DNA of 43,086 bases, from positions 1 to 43,086 of the forward strand of contig CAYFNF010000007.1 of NCBI GenBank assembly GCA_964344485.1, given 5' to 3'. This document shows, piece by piece, positions 25,676 through 34,501 of this stretch. A model generated the notes under the pieces. The model saw nothing but the letters and a program-made list of their open reading frames with translations. It searched no databases and was not told where the DNA came from. The translations under genes and the position numbers were made by a program. Position 1 is the first letter of the stretch. Every line of letters starts with the position of its first letter. This DNA comes from CAYFNF01 sp964344485. Its GTDB lineage: Bacteria; Patescibacteriota; Patescibacteriia; UBA9570; XYC2-FULL-38-9.

Positions 25676-27135
25676 CTACTTGCGGATCCGCCCGTGCGGC
25701 GTACCTTCGCCGTAGCCGCTCTGCGTCTGCACGCCGATGATGGCATTCGCATGAAGCGCGTCCAGGGTCCTCGCGCCGCTGTAGGTGCACGTGCTCATCA
25801 GGCCCGCGGAGAACTCCGCCACGATCTGTGCCACGGAGGCACGACCCTTGCGCAGGTAGATGCGCGATTGGGAGATGCCCTCACGGAAGAGGCCGCGGAT
25901 GGCCGCCTCGTAGTGATCGACACCCTCGTTGCGGTTCTGCACGGCACGACCCGAGGCCATGCCGAAGTTCTCCTTGAACAGGGATCCCTGCTCGTCGCGC
26001 TTGACCTCTCCGGGGGACTCGTAAGTACCCGCGAACATCGTACCACACATCACGCGGGACGCACCCGCGGCGAGGTAGAGCGCGGCATCGCGCGGCTCGC
26101 GGACTGCACCGTCGGCCCAGACGTGCTTGCCACGCTCGCGCGCAGCAGCGGCACACTCGAGAACCGAGGTGAAGCTCGGCCGGCCCACGCCGGTCTTGAT
26201 CCGGGTGGTGCACATGGCGCCCGGCCCGACGTTGACCTTGACGATGTCGGCGCCTGCCTTCAGCAGGAGTTCGGTGTGAGCGCCAGTGCAGACCGTACCA
26301 GCGATGATCGGGACATCCGTTCCGATGGCGCCCCGAACCGCCTTGATCGCGTCGAGCATCTTCTGCTGGGCACCGTGTGCGGTGTCGACCAGGAGCGCGT
26401 CAGCGCCCAGATCGATGGCGAACTCCGCCCGTTGCGCCGGATCACCGTTGACCCCGATCGCCACAGCGACCTGGAGTCGACCCTGCGCGTCGAGTGACGG
26501 CGAGATGAGCGCCTTGGCGGCGAGGTCGTTCCGGCTGACGACGCCGACGAGGACTCCATCGGTGTCCACGACCGGGGCCGCTTCGATGTGCGCCCTGCGA
26601 AGTGCCATGAACGCCTCGCTGTCGGTCATCCCGAGGTCGAGCAGCGTGAGGTTGTTGCTCATGACAGCGCCGGTGCGCACGTACGGGTCCTTGCCCTCGA
26701 TGTCCGAGTGCGAGATGACCCCGATGGGCTTGCCGTCATCATCGATGACCACGACCATGCCGTGGCTGCGCTTGAAGATGATGTCGCGAACCGTGCGAAC
26801 CTGCTCGCTTCGCGGGACGGTGAGCGCGGTGCAGCACCAGGGATGGGCCTGCTTGATGTGGGCGATGGTGCGCGCGAGGGACGCTTCGGACATGTCCTGG
26901 GAGAGGATGCCGATGCCGCCGAAGCGGGCCATGGTCTCGGCCATGCGGCGCCCCGTCACGGCATTCATGTTCGCCACCACGAGGGGTTGGGAGCTGCCCG
27001 TGAAGTCGTCGGGCGCGAGCGNNNNNNNNNNGAGACCTCTCGACGCGAACCCCCTTCCCAGAACCGCGGGACGAGGAACACGTCTTCGAGTGCCAGCTCA
27101 CGACCTTCATCTTCCGGGTGAAGGAACGTTGCCAT
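25676..27135 (-). CDS. guaB1: GuaB1-family GMP reductase / IMP dehydrogenase relative (GC-rich)
   Basis: About 480 residues, one gap near the N-terminus. The start at 27135 has AAGGAGG upstream and encodes ALEDVFLVPRF, matching the IMPDH/GMPR start. Beyond the gap come VVANMNAVTGRRMAETMARF, two CBS domains (about residues 100-220), the VDTAHGAQQKMLDAIKAVRG block, GPGAMCTTRIKTGVGRP with the catalytic Cys, GTYESPGE, and TCTYSGARTLDALHANAIIG. This matches the GuaB1 family best known from actinobacteria, where the mycobacterial member acts as GMP reductase; GMP-to-IMP conversion is therefore the likelier activity. The gene is GC-rich, monocistronic and bounded by its own promoter and terminator between AT-leaning operons. 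Confidence 0.9.
27022..27031. other. scaffold gap (10 N) inside guaB1
   Basis: Taken literally the 10 N break the frame: codons before and after differ by one base. The reading frame is restored if the true gap is 2 mod 3 long. Comparison with GuaB1 relatives suggests only a few bases are missing. Confidence 0.85.
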
Positions 27136-27152
27136 TGTTGGCCTCCTTGGGA

Positions 27153-27168
27153 ACCTGCAGCTGCAGGT
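27153..27168. promoter_or_regulatory. 16-bp palindrome upstream of guaB1
   Basis: ACCTGCAGCTGCAGGT is a perfect palindrome just upstream of the Shine-Dalgarno. It could be an operator or, as RNA, a tight hairpin controlling ribosome access. The leader also holds GGCCGAAGGCC nearby. Confidence 0.45.
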
Positions 27169-27257
27169 ACGATATCAGCTGTTAGCCTGAATAGTCGATC
27201 ATGCGGCCTTCGGCCACTGGAAAGATCTATCCAAGGTTTTCACTTTGGACTGCCCCA

Positions 27258-27286
27258 ATTAAACACAGAAAAAATGAAAAAGTCAA
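27258..27286 (-). promoter_or_regulatory. promoter of guaB1
   Basis: TTGACT (27281-27286), 17-bp spacer, TTTAAT (27258-27263) on the minus strand; leader of about 115 nt. The stretch 27287-27410 shows no gene. Confidence 0.65.
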
Positions 27287-27413
27287 GTAAAATAAGGCTA
27301 TTTCAACTAATATCGCGCTTCCCGCAAGCTCAAGAAAGAACCTAAATAGAAAATTCAATGCTATTACACCATTTTTTGGGAGTAATCCTAAGTACAGATC
27401 TGTTGTTCAATAT

Positions 27414-27444
27414 AAAAACCGCAGAATCCTGATCCACGGTTTAA
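27414..27444 (-). terminator. intrinsic terminator after the ClpC-like gene
   Basis: AAACCG and CGGTTT close a hairpin, followed by a T-run on the minus strand, 10 bases past the stop codon. Confidence 0.7.
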
Positions 27445-27453
27445 ACGAAAAAA

Positions 27454-30228
27454 CTATAATCGCACGGCTTGTTTAATCGCCATCCTGCCTCCGGGCTTCA
27501 ATATAATCACATCTCTTCGGCGTATCTGTTCTGCGAGCAACAACTTAGCGAGCGCATCATCAACCGTGTCCTGTACTACCCGACGTAACGGACGTGCGCC
27601 GTACAGTGGGTCATACCCAGCACGTGCAAGCTCGACTAACGCTTCATACTCTACCTCCATGGTAATACCCTTCTCTTCTTGTAGACGCTGCGCGATCTTC
27701 ATGATCATGCGTTCTGCAATCTGGAGTACATCTTCAAGTGAGAGCGGCTTAAATACCACCACATTATCAAAACGATTTATAAACTCTGGTCGGAACAGCT
27801 TCGGCAGTACCTCATCCATCATGAAGTCTTTAATTTGCGCTTGAGACAGCCCAGCTGCAAACGCATTTTGCACTTGCTGTGTACCAGCATTAGACGTAGC
27901 AATAATCATAGCGTTACTCATATCAAAGGTCTTGCCCATCCCATCAGTCACACGCCCGTCATCCATGACCTGTAAAAACACATTCAACACATCTGGGTGC
28001 GCTTTCTCAAGCTCGTCTAATAACACTAGAGCAAACGGCTTCTGTCGAATCGCTTCAGTTAATTGCCCTTTCTCCCCTTTTCCACCGATCAACTTCCGCA
28101 ACGAACCAACACTCTGATACTCTGACATATCAAACCGAATCATGTTCTCTTCGTTGCCAAAGTAAACCTCAGCAATGGTCTTTGCCATCTCGGTCTTACC
28201 TACACCAGTAGGTCCGAGAAACAGGAAATTAGCAATCGGCCGATTCTCATCACGCAGCCCTTCTCGTGCACGACGCAGTGCGGAAGCTACTGCATTCACA
28301 GCCTCGTCCTGGCCTACCATACGCTGGTGCATGATCTCTTCTAAGTTCAATAACTTATCTCGTTCATCAGCAGTGATCGCTGTGACCTGTACATTGGTCT
28401 TCTCAGAGATAATCTGTGCAATGTCTTCTTTAGTCACAGCTGAGCCCTCACCTTTGGACTGCTCAACAAACGCTGCTGCTTCTTGTGCAATGTCTAGGGC
28501 TTTTGCTGGAAGATATCGATCTTGTATGTACTGCATCGAAAGATCCACTGCAGCTTCAATTGCGCGATATGAGAAGAAGACATGATGTTTATACTCCACA
28601 GACCCCATACGCGCTTCTAGAACTAAAATAGCGTCATCCCGCGACAGTTCATTCACCTGTACATTCTGGAATCTGCGCAAGAACGGTCCGCGATTCTCTA
28701 TATACTCCTGATACTCATCAGTGGTCGTAGTTGCGACAACTTTAATAAACCCTTGAGACATCGCGTTCATGAGCATGCCAGAGACATCCTCTGACCCAGA
28801 ACCAGAACGCATATTCAACAAATGATGCACATCTTCAATGCCCAGAATGATATTTCCAGCACGACGCATCTCCAAAATAATCTTCTGCATGCGTCCTTCG
28901 ACAGTACCGACACCTTTTGCGTCCGCAATCAATGCACCCGGGTCTAACACAATGAATCGCTTGTCCTGCAGCTCAGGTGGCACTTCTTCAGACGCCATTA
29001 ACTCCGCCAAGCCTTCTAACAGCGTTGACTTACCAGCACCTGGAGGTCCAACCAACATCACGTTACCAGTGCGCTCTGGGAGAATACGCAACATCTGCTC
29101 CATCTCTGACTGCCGGCCGATCATTGGAAAGAATCCACCGCGACTTGCAGTAGTCGTATAGTCCGAAGACATGGACTCCAATAACGGTGACGGTTGTGCG
29201 GTCATAGCCCGATCCATGACTCCCTTCGGTTTCTTGCTAGCCTTTTTTCTCCATTGAGTAAACCGTTCACGTAGTTTCTTTTGAATATGGATCCATTCAA
29301 TAACGTTCTTACTGGTCTGGTCATCAACCTCCAAATCATAGAACACCTCACTCACCCATGGGTCATGCGTAATAATCGCTGCAAATAATTCTGTGACATC
29401 TACATTTTTTCTCCTGTCTTTCAACGCCGTCTCATACGCGAAGAACAGCATGCGGTTTGCTTCTAGCCCCAAGTCAATACCACTTCCTTCCTCCAGACCT
29501 TCCAGTTTCATGGCTTTCCCGATCTTCTTGTACAGCTGCTTCTTGGTCAGTCCAAGCCGCGCAAGAATAATTGATACGGATTTTGACTCTAGCAGCGCCA
29601 CTAACATATGTAACGGTGTTATCACATGGTGCTTTAACTTACGCGCAACAGCGTAGGAATCTTCAACTACTTTAATACAGTCCGCCGTATAGTACGCAGA
29701 GATATCATCTTTCACTCCGCCAGGCATCTTGCGAAACTTCTCATACGTTGGGTTGGTCGGCATGCGCCACTCTTTCTGCTCTTTCTCTTCTGAGTAATCA
29801 ATATCTCGCTTAGACGCACGCTCTCGATCCAATCGATACCATAAGAACAGGTCCACTGCTAGCGAGATCCAAAAATACCCAAGCAAGTGCTGCTGCTCAG
29901 TAAAGAAATAGGTCACTCCGCCTTCTTCTGTTAAGTACTTAAACCCAGCAAACGCAAGTGCTGCTGCTCCTGCAGCCCCGATGAGCAACAAGAGAATATT
30001 GAACAATAAATGAAACTGCTTCCTCGCCCACCGCTGATGAATCCCCTCGGCAGAAATACGCAAGCCCCAATACAGCAACTCTTTACCAAACACCGCGTAC
30101 ATACTTGGATTATCCTTACACGCATGACAGTGAATGTGTTTCTTTGCTGCAGTCACCTCATACCCAAAACCACGACAACTCTCACAGTCAATAAATCTCA
30201 TCTTGGATTGTGCGAGTTCATCAGCCAT
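27454..30228 (-). CDS. membrane-anchored ClpC-like AAA+ ATPase with zinc ribbon
   Basis: 924 residues from the ATG at 30228. Order: zinc-ribbon motif (CESCRGFG and CHACKDN), two membrane helices at about residues 65-130, a Clp N-type repeat domain (HHVITPLHMLVALLES), AAA domain 1 (Walker A GPPGAGKS, with IEDVHHL in place of the usual Walker B DE pair), and AAA domain 2 (GPTGVGKT, LVLLDELEKAH), ending in a Clp D2-small domain (YGARPLRRVVQ). ClpC-type unfoldases feed proteins to ClpP; the membrane anchor suggests it acts on membrane or exported substrates. It overlaps the upstream membrane gene by eight bases. The start at 30201 is possible. No clpP is in the window. Confidence 0.9.
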   Translation of the reverse strand: MADELAQSKMRFIDCESCRGFGYEVTAAKKHIHCHACKDNPSMYAVFGKELLYWGLRISAEGIHQRWARKQFHLLFNILLLLIGAAGAAALAFAGFKYLTEEGGVTYFFTEQQHLLGYFWISLAVDLFLWYRLDRERASKRDIDYSEEKEQKEWRMPTNPTYEKFRKMPGGVKDDISAYYTADCIKVVEDSYAVARKLKHHVITPLHMLVALLESKSVSIILARLGLTKKQLYKKIGKAMKLEGLEEGSGIDLGLEANRMLFFAYETALKDRRKNVDVTELFAAIITHDPWVSEVFYDLEVDDQTSKNVIEWIHIQKKLRERFTQWRKKASKKPKGVMDRAMTAQPSPLLESMSSDYTTTASRGGFFPMIGRQSEMEQMLRILPERTGNVMLVGPPGAGKSTLLEGLAELMASEEVPPELQDKRFIVLDPGALIADAKGVGTVEGRMQKIILEMRRAGNIILGIEDVHHLLNMRSGSGSEDVSGMLMNAMSQGFIKVVATTTTDEYQEYIENRGPFLRRFQNVQVNELSRDDAILVLEARMGSVEYKHHVFFSYRAIEAAVDLSMQYIQDRYLPAKALDIAQEAAAFVEQSKGEGSAVTKEDIAQIISEKTNVQVTAITADERDKLLNLEEIMHQRMVGQDEAVNAVASALRRAREGLRDENRPIANFLFLGPTGVGKTEMAKTIAEVYFGNEENMIRFDMSEYQSVGSLRKLIGGKGEKGQLTEAIRQKPFALVLLDELEKAHPDVLNVFLQVMDDGRVTDGMGKTFDMSNAMIIATSNAGTQQVQNAFAAGLSQAQIKDFMMDEVLPKLFRPEFINRFDNVVVFKPLSLEDVLQIAERMIMKIAQRLQEEKGITMEVEYEALVELARAGYDPLYGARPLRRVVQDTVDDALAKLLLAEQIRRRDVIILKPGGRMAIKQAVRL

Positions 30229-30601
30229 AGAGGTTGAGATAATCAATACCAAAATGGAATAACGCGTTGTACACGATAAATAACGGTAGAGTCAACCAAA
30301 TCAACAACATGCAACAAAGAAGCACTGTATACACGATAGAGATCACAAATAGTCCTGAAGTATACACAATACGCACAAAGAAAGAGATAATACGGCCCGC
30401 AAGGTCGTACTGCCCAAACATGGGGATCAACAGCGACTGAAAGAGAATTTTAAGATTAAACGTCTGTGCTAATGACCGTGCTTCTCGCACCACCAGACGA
30501 ACGACTTTCATCAAACCAATGGTATACCACCACACCGGAAAATAGATGATATTTAACACCAGGTCTACGATAACAAAACGAATTGTTTCCCACACGATCA
30601 T
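30221..30601 (-). CDS. small membrane protein upstream of clpC-like gene
   Basis: 126 residues with two or three membrane helices (FVIVDLVLNIIYFPVWWYTI, IVYTVLLCCMLLIWLTLPLF) and an amphipathic middle. No family recognised. It overlaps the start of the ClpC-like gene by eight bases, so the two are co-translated and may form a membrane complex (inference). Confidence 0.75.
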   Translation of the reverse strand: MIVWETIRFVIVDLVLNIIYFPVWWYTIGLMKVVRLVVREARSLAQTFNLKILFQSLLIPMFGQYDLAGRIISFFVRIVYTSGLFVISIVYTVLLCCMLLIWLTLPLFIVYNALFHFGIDYLNLYG

Positions 30602-30631
30602 GAAGCAACGTGAAATAAATAGTACAAAGCG

Positions 30632-30640
30632 ATTATACCA
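30632..30640 (-). promoter_or_regulatory. extended -10 promoter for the 30601-27454 operon
   Basis: TGGTATAAT on the minus strand, 30 bases before the ATG, with only a weak -35 (TTTAAT, 17 bp upstream). Confidence 0.6.
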
Positions 30641-30704
30641 TTATTTATTGAATTATTAAAGCGACAGCACACAACACCAACAAGAAATAAAAAACGCCCA
30701 TCTG

Positions 30705-31064
30705 TCACATCGCGCCGGCTTCCTGTCTGTCCCCGCCCTCGAGCTGGGTGACCTGGAATGCCGCATGACGCGCAGCGAACGTCCATCCGCAGCCGTTCAC
30801 CTCGACCTTGGTGTGCCCGGATGTCGCGGGCAGGCCGCACGTGTCCACACGCTCCCAGCACTCGGCCCGGTGTTCGTCGGTCATCAGGTGACCGTGACGG
30901 TCCAGCATCAGCCGGAGCTGAGCGCGCGAGTAGACGCGCACGAACTGGGTGTCACTGATCACCACCAGCACGAACGGGGGCGTGGTGGGTTCGTCCGGGA
31001 ACAGGACTTCTGCGGTGAGCTCGACGTCCAGGGTGTGGTCGTCGGTGTGTGCAGGATCGGTCAT
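30705..31064 (-). CDS. small GC-rich protein, unknown
   Basis: 119 residues, GC-rich, start at the ATG at 31064 with GGGAGG upstream. Sequence features: acidic N-terminus, a beta-rich middle (PFVLVVISDTQFVRVYSR) and two Cys in the second half (CWERVDTC). No signal peptide, membrane segment or known domain. It is a lone gene between the Nudix/polysaccharide operon and the ClpC operon. A possible weak terminator (hairpin and TTTTTT) lies around 30685-30707, overlapping the stop codon. Composition sharply differs from both neighbours. Confidence 0.7.
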   Translation of the reverse strand: MTDPAHTDDHTLDVELTAEVLFPDEPTTPPFVLVVISDTQFVRVYSRAQLRLMLDRHGHLMTDEHRAECWERVDTCGLPATSGHTKVEVNGCGWTFAARHAAFQVTQLEGGDRQEAGAM

Positions 31065-31096
31065 CGAACTTCCTCCCTTGTCTCGCACAATTATAT

Positions 31097-31125
31097 ACAA
31101 TAAATATAAAAAATGCGCATGTCAA
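31097..31125 (-). promoter_or_regulatory. promoter of the 31064 gene, overlapping a possible terminator
   Basis: TTGACA (31120-31125), 17-bp spacer, TATTGT (31097-31102) on the minus strand. GCGC repeats flank the TTGACA and a T-run follows, so the same bases could act as a short terminator hairpin for the polysaccharide operon. Confidence 0.55.
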
Positions 31126-31173
31126 GCGCTTTGTTCCTCTACCACTGCACTAGCAACGGCTTTATTCCTCTAC
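31123..31173. repeat. imperfect 20-bp direct repeat around the Nudix stop codon
   Basis: 31123-31142 and 31154-31173 match at 17 of 20 positions. One copy covers the last codons of the Nudix gene, the other lies at the edge of the GC-rich gene's promoter. Confidence 0.6.
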
Positions 31174-31581
31174 CGCTGAACGAATATACTCTTGCAAAGA
31201 AGGGTAAGTTATCTTTTCGTGAATATGCGATACAGGAACCCACTCAGCCTTGTCTACTTCTTTGTCTGTCTCTAACCCCTGGTCCATCACCTGCATCAAA
31301 AAAAAATGTACCACTACCTGTTGTCCCTCTGGAGTCTGGTAGAAATACGGGGGTAGCTGCTGTTGAATACTACAGTGAAATCCAGTCTCTTCCCCAACTT
31401 CACGGATTGCTGCTTGAACTGGTGTTTCTCCAGAATCAATATGCCCCTTGGGTACGGACCAATCATTATGTCGGCCACGATGCACTACATATATCTCTTT
31501 CTCTCCGGAGTCACTATCGCGCACAATAAGACCCCCTGCTTTTTCAATAAGATCTTGCTTCGGAGTTGTTGCTGCGCTCAT
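31162..31581 (-). CDS. Nudix hydrolase, Ap4A/MutT-like
   Basis: 139 residues. The Nudix box is complete (GHIDS-GETPVQAAIREVGEETGF), preceded by the DWSVPKGH segment common in diadenosine-polyphosphate and MutT-type hydrolases. Substrate not known. It is the last gene of the polysaccharide operon, 18 bases after the glycosyltransferase at 31600. Its stop region is partly duplicated just downstream. Confidence 0.85.
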   Translation of the reverse strand: MSAATTPKQDLIEKAGGLIVRDSDSGEKEIYVVHRGRHNDWSVPKGHIDSGETPVQAAIREVGEETGFHCSIQQQLPPYFYQTPEGQQVVVHFFLMQVMDQGLETDKEVDKAEWVPVSHIHEKITYPSLQEYIRSAVEE

Positions 31582-31599
31582 ATCTATACTATATCACTG

Positions 31600-32757
31600 T
31601 TATACACTCTTTTCTATGGCCTCAAGCGTGCGCTCAGCAGCGTGTTCCCACTGAAACCGCTGAACATTCTCTTTTCCAGCTTGGATGTACTGCTCTGCAA
31701 GCACTTGGTCTGTCAGAAGATGCTGAATAGCATTTGCGACAGACTGCACATCAACGATATCAGCGTATAGCGCGCTCTCACCAAGCACCTCTGGTAATGA
31801 GGAATGTGCGCCAACCACCACTGGCGTTCCAGCTTGCTGTGCTTCTAACGGTGGAAAACCAAACCCTTCATACAACGATGGATAGACAAAGACAGCTGCT
31901 CGCTTCAGAATCTCGTGTTTTGTGGCGTTCGAAACGTACCCTATGGTGTGTACGGACTCCATTGAACGCATCTGCTCCATAATAGCGCCCGACTTCCATG
32001 CCGCACCTCCGGTAATAACCAAATGCACATCTGGATGCTTCTGTTGTACGCGCTGAAATGCTTGTAGCAATGTCTCAATATTCTTCCGCGGTTCAATTGC
32101 AGACAATGTGGTAATAAACTTCTCAGGTAAGCGCGACAGCGCTTCTGTATCGAGCTGATCTTGATCTGTATCCGGAGCGCTCACTCCTGGATATATTGCA
32201 TGTATCCGAGAAGCGTCCACACCATACAGCTGCACAATATCTTCTTTCGTGTGCTGGGAAACCGAAATCACAGATTTCGCTCGACGAATGAACGAGCGTG
32301 GAAATAACAGACGATGTCGCCACTTCCCTTTTATATCCAAACACTCTGGGTATCGGATAAACGACAGGTCATGAACTGTTAACACATACGGAATACGTGA
32401 ACGAAAGATCGGGTAGAACTGCATGTTCGGTATAAAGACCACGTCCACATCCCCAAACATCCACCGCTCAGATGGAGAGGAAGCGAGAATCTCAGTACTC
32501 GTCAGTACTTTGTTCGGAATACGCTTGATGCGCCACATAATTCGTTCATCGGTAACTCCCTGGACACCTAACCGCTTCTTAATCCGCTCTAGCTGTGCAG
32601 TATCCCGGCCAAATGAATGCCCATTAAAAAACAGCACAAAAGAATGCTGCTGCGCTTGTGGGAGCGCTAATACGGCGCGTAATAGCTGTTGTGTATAAAA
32701 CGAAACACCGCTCGGCTGAGCTTCTTGTAAACTTCTGCAATCAACACCAATGCGCAT
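31600..32757 (-). CDS. GT4-family glycosyltransferase
   Basis: 385 residues, two Rossmann-like halves as in GT-B enzymes. N-terminal glycine loop (GVDCRSLQEAQPSGVSFY), LTVHDLSFIRYP, the sugar-nucleotide half with LSAIEPRKNIETLLQAFQRV, and YEGFGFPPLEAQQAGTPVVV carrying the conserved Glu-x7-Glu of the GT4 family. It likely transfers a sugar, perhaps mannose from GDP-mannose, to a lipid-linked glycan at the membrane's cytoplasmic side. It lies six bases past the Wzz-like gene. Confidence 0.88.
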   Translation of the reverse strand: MRIGVDCRSLQEAQPSGVSFYTQQLLRAVLALPQAQQHSFVLFFNGHSFGRDTAQLERIKKRLGVQGVTDERIMWRIKRIPNKVLTSTEILASSPSERWMFGDVDVVFIPNMQFYPIFRSRIPYVLTVHDLSFIRYPECLDIKGKWRHRLLFPRSFIRRAKSVISVSQHTKEDIVQLYGVDASRIHAIYPGVSAPDTDQDQLDTEALSRLPEKFITTLSAIEPRKNIETLLQAFQRVQQKHPDVHLVITGGAAWKSGAIMEQMRSMESVHTIGYVSNATKHEILKRAAVFVYPSLYEGFGFPPLEAQQAGTPVVVGAHSSLPEVLGESALYADIVDVQSVANAIQHLLTDQVLAEQYIQAGKENVQRFQWEHAAERTLEAIEKSV

Positions 32758-32763
32758 GGTGCT

Positions 32764-33369
32764 CTATGATGAAAAATATTCGCGTAAGTATACTAACAAC
32801 ACACTCACAATACATCCCGCAAGCGCTCCAACGATAGTGACTAACCAGATCTCTAGCTCTGCTTCAGCAACAACCGGAGTGAACGCAGTAACGGAAAAGA
32901 CCTCTTGGTCATTGATACTCCCGGATGTCTTCGTATGCTTCTCTACAACAGTGCCTATGGCTTTTGCTAGATTCTCAGCCGTCCCTTTATTGTAGTCCTT
33001 AAAAATCACGGCAAAGTGCTGCGCGGAGTACTGCTTGGTCTGGAATCGGTGTGTGAACTGTGCAATAGAGTCAATTTCATACCCCATGCCAGCAGTTTCA
33101 TACACCTCTGCAACTACCGCTGGTGTCAAAAACAAGCTCATCAAGTGCTGAGTATAGATCTCTGCTGCTTTTAAGTCATAGTACGCTCCGTACTGTAACG
33201 CTTCTGCTGCAGGTCGGTTAATAAAATTCACCTCAAATGAAGCAACGGCTTTATACGGTACTGGTCGAACAATAGTAAAGATCATTGCAGCAACTCCCAC
33301 CACAATGGTCATGAGGATGATAAACCAGCGTGCGTTTCGTAAGATATGAGCGTGTGTACGTAATTCCAT
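32764..33369 (-). CDS. Wzz/YveK-like chain-length determinant protein
   Basis: 201 residues with two flanking membrane helices (FIILMTIVVGVAAMIFTIV and WLVTIVGALAGCIVSVLLVY) and an extracytoplasmic region of about 120 residues between, which is the Wzz/polysaccharide co-polymerase layout. It is smaller than the gene at 4780 and lacks its Lys-rich tail. It sits between two glycosyltransferases and probably works in length control or export of the same polysaccharide. Confidence 0.82.
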   Translation of the reverse strand: MELRTHAHILRNARWFIILMTIVVGVAAMIFTIVRPVPYKAVASFEVNFINRPAAEALQYGAYYDLKAAEIYTQHLMSLFLTPAVVAEVYETAGMGYEIDSIAQFTHRFQTKQYSAQHFAVIFKDYNKGTAENLAKAIGTVVEKHTKTSGSINDQEVFSVTAFTPVVAEAELEIWLVTIVGALAGCIVSVLLVYLREYFSS

Positions 33370-33374
33370 GGGAT

Positions 33375-34499
33375 TTAATTAATAGTAGTTGATTGTGTTT
33401 GTGAAAACTCCTCCCACTTGGCTTCTACAAAAGAGTGTATACTCTTTTTAAACTGTGCAACGTTAAAGGTCAAGGCGTGTTCACGAATTGTCTGTGGGTT
33501 AAATGCGTGTGGATCAAAGCCAATAACTGTGTCTGCAAAGTCCTCCCAGGTCTGATAATCCACCAGTAAACCAGTCTCACCGTGACGCACGATCTCTTTT
33601 GCACCACCTCTATTATATGCAATTACCGGCCTTCCAGACGCCATGGCTTCAATCATAGTAATTCCAAAGTCCTCTTCTTGTGGATTCATGAATGCGCTAC
33701 ATTCAGCGTACAACTTCTTCAACTCGTCATCAGGAACTCGACCGAGAAACTCCACGTTCTTGCCCGCGATCTGTTTAAGCGCTGGCAACGCTGGACCGTT
33801 TCCAAAGATCTTCAACGGAATCCCCATCTGACTGAACGCTTCCACCAACAGATCGAACCGCTTATACGGCACCAATCGCCCGCCCGCGAGAAAGTACTCC
33901 TTGATATCTTCTTTTGCAGCAACCTGAAAATCAGAGACATCCACCGGAGGATAGATTACATCACTTTCGCGATGGTAGTACTTTTTGATACGTTTCTTCA
34001 CTTCTTTGGAATTTGCAATAAAGAAACTCGCGCGTTCTGCTGCAATACGATCCCACATGCGCACATGTGATAAGAACACTGGTAGAAACTTTTTTAAAAT
34101 AGGATTCACTCCCAGCTCTTCAACATACGAATGCGTATCACTCCACAAGAAACGCGTTGGTGTATGGCAGTATGAGATGTGTAATGTCTCTGGACGCGTG
34201 ACAATTCCTTTAGCAAATGATGAAGAGGTCGACAGTACTACGTCGTACTCGGAAAAATCAAAATTCTCAATAGCTGATGGCATCAACGGAAAGAACCACT
34301 GGTACTTCTTCACTCCAAATGGGATGCGTTGAATAAATGATGTGCGAACATCTTTCTCGCGAAAGAATGGATGTGCATTCTTTGGATTATGCACAATCAC
34401 ATAGACCGGAGCGTCAGGCCACAGCTCACAAAACACTCGCAGCACGTTCTCTGCGCCACCATCTTGAGCTAGATGATCATGTACTAATGCAATCTTCAT
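33375..34499 (-). CDS. GT4-family glycosyltransferase, WbaZ-like
   Basis: 374 residues, GT-B fold. Motifs: HDHLAQDGGAENVLRVF at the acceptor side, SYCHTPTRFLW (typical of WbaZ-type mannosyltransferases), VIYPPVDVSDF, and EEDFGITMIEAMASGRPVIA with the conserved Glu pair. GDP-mannose as donor fits the manC-like gene at 18285, but this is inferred. The gene begins two bases after the initiating sugar transferase. Confidence 0.9.
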   Translation of the reverse strand: MKIALVHDHLAQDGGAENVLRVFCELWPDAPVYVIVHNPKNAHPFFREKDVRTSFIQRIPFGVKKYQWFFPLMPSAIENFDFSEYDVVLSTSSSFAKGIVTRPETLHISYCHTPTRFLWSDTHSYVEELGVNPILKKFLPVFLSHVRMWDRIAAERASFFIANSKEVKKRIKKYYHRESDVIYPPVDVSDFQVAAKEDIKEYFLAGGRLVPYKRFDLLVEAFSQMGIPLKIFGNGPALPALKQIAGKNVEFLGRVPDDELKKLYAECSAFMNPQEEDFGITMIEAMASGRPVIAYNRGGAKEIVRHGETGLLVDYQTWEDFADTVIGFDPHAFNPQTIREHALTFNVAQFKKSIHSFVEAKWEEFSQTQSTTIN

Positions 34500-34501
34500 A
34501 G

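Noticed and set aside
27136..27260. Purine riboswitch in the guaB1 leader
   Set aside because: The conserved purine-riboswitch core is not found by eye; only a palindrome and a GGCC hairpin are evident.
31090..31095. TATAAT at 31090-31095 as the -10 of the 31064 gene
   Set aside because: It is 24 bases from TTGACA, too far for a sigma70 promoter, though it may have weak activity alone.
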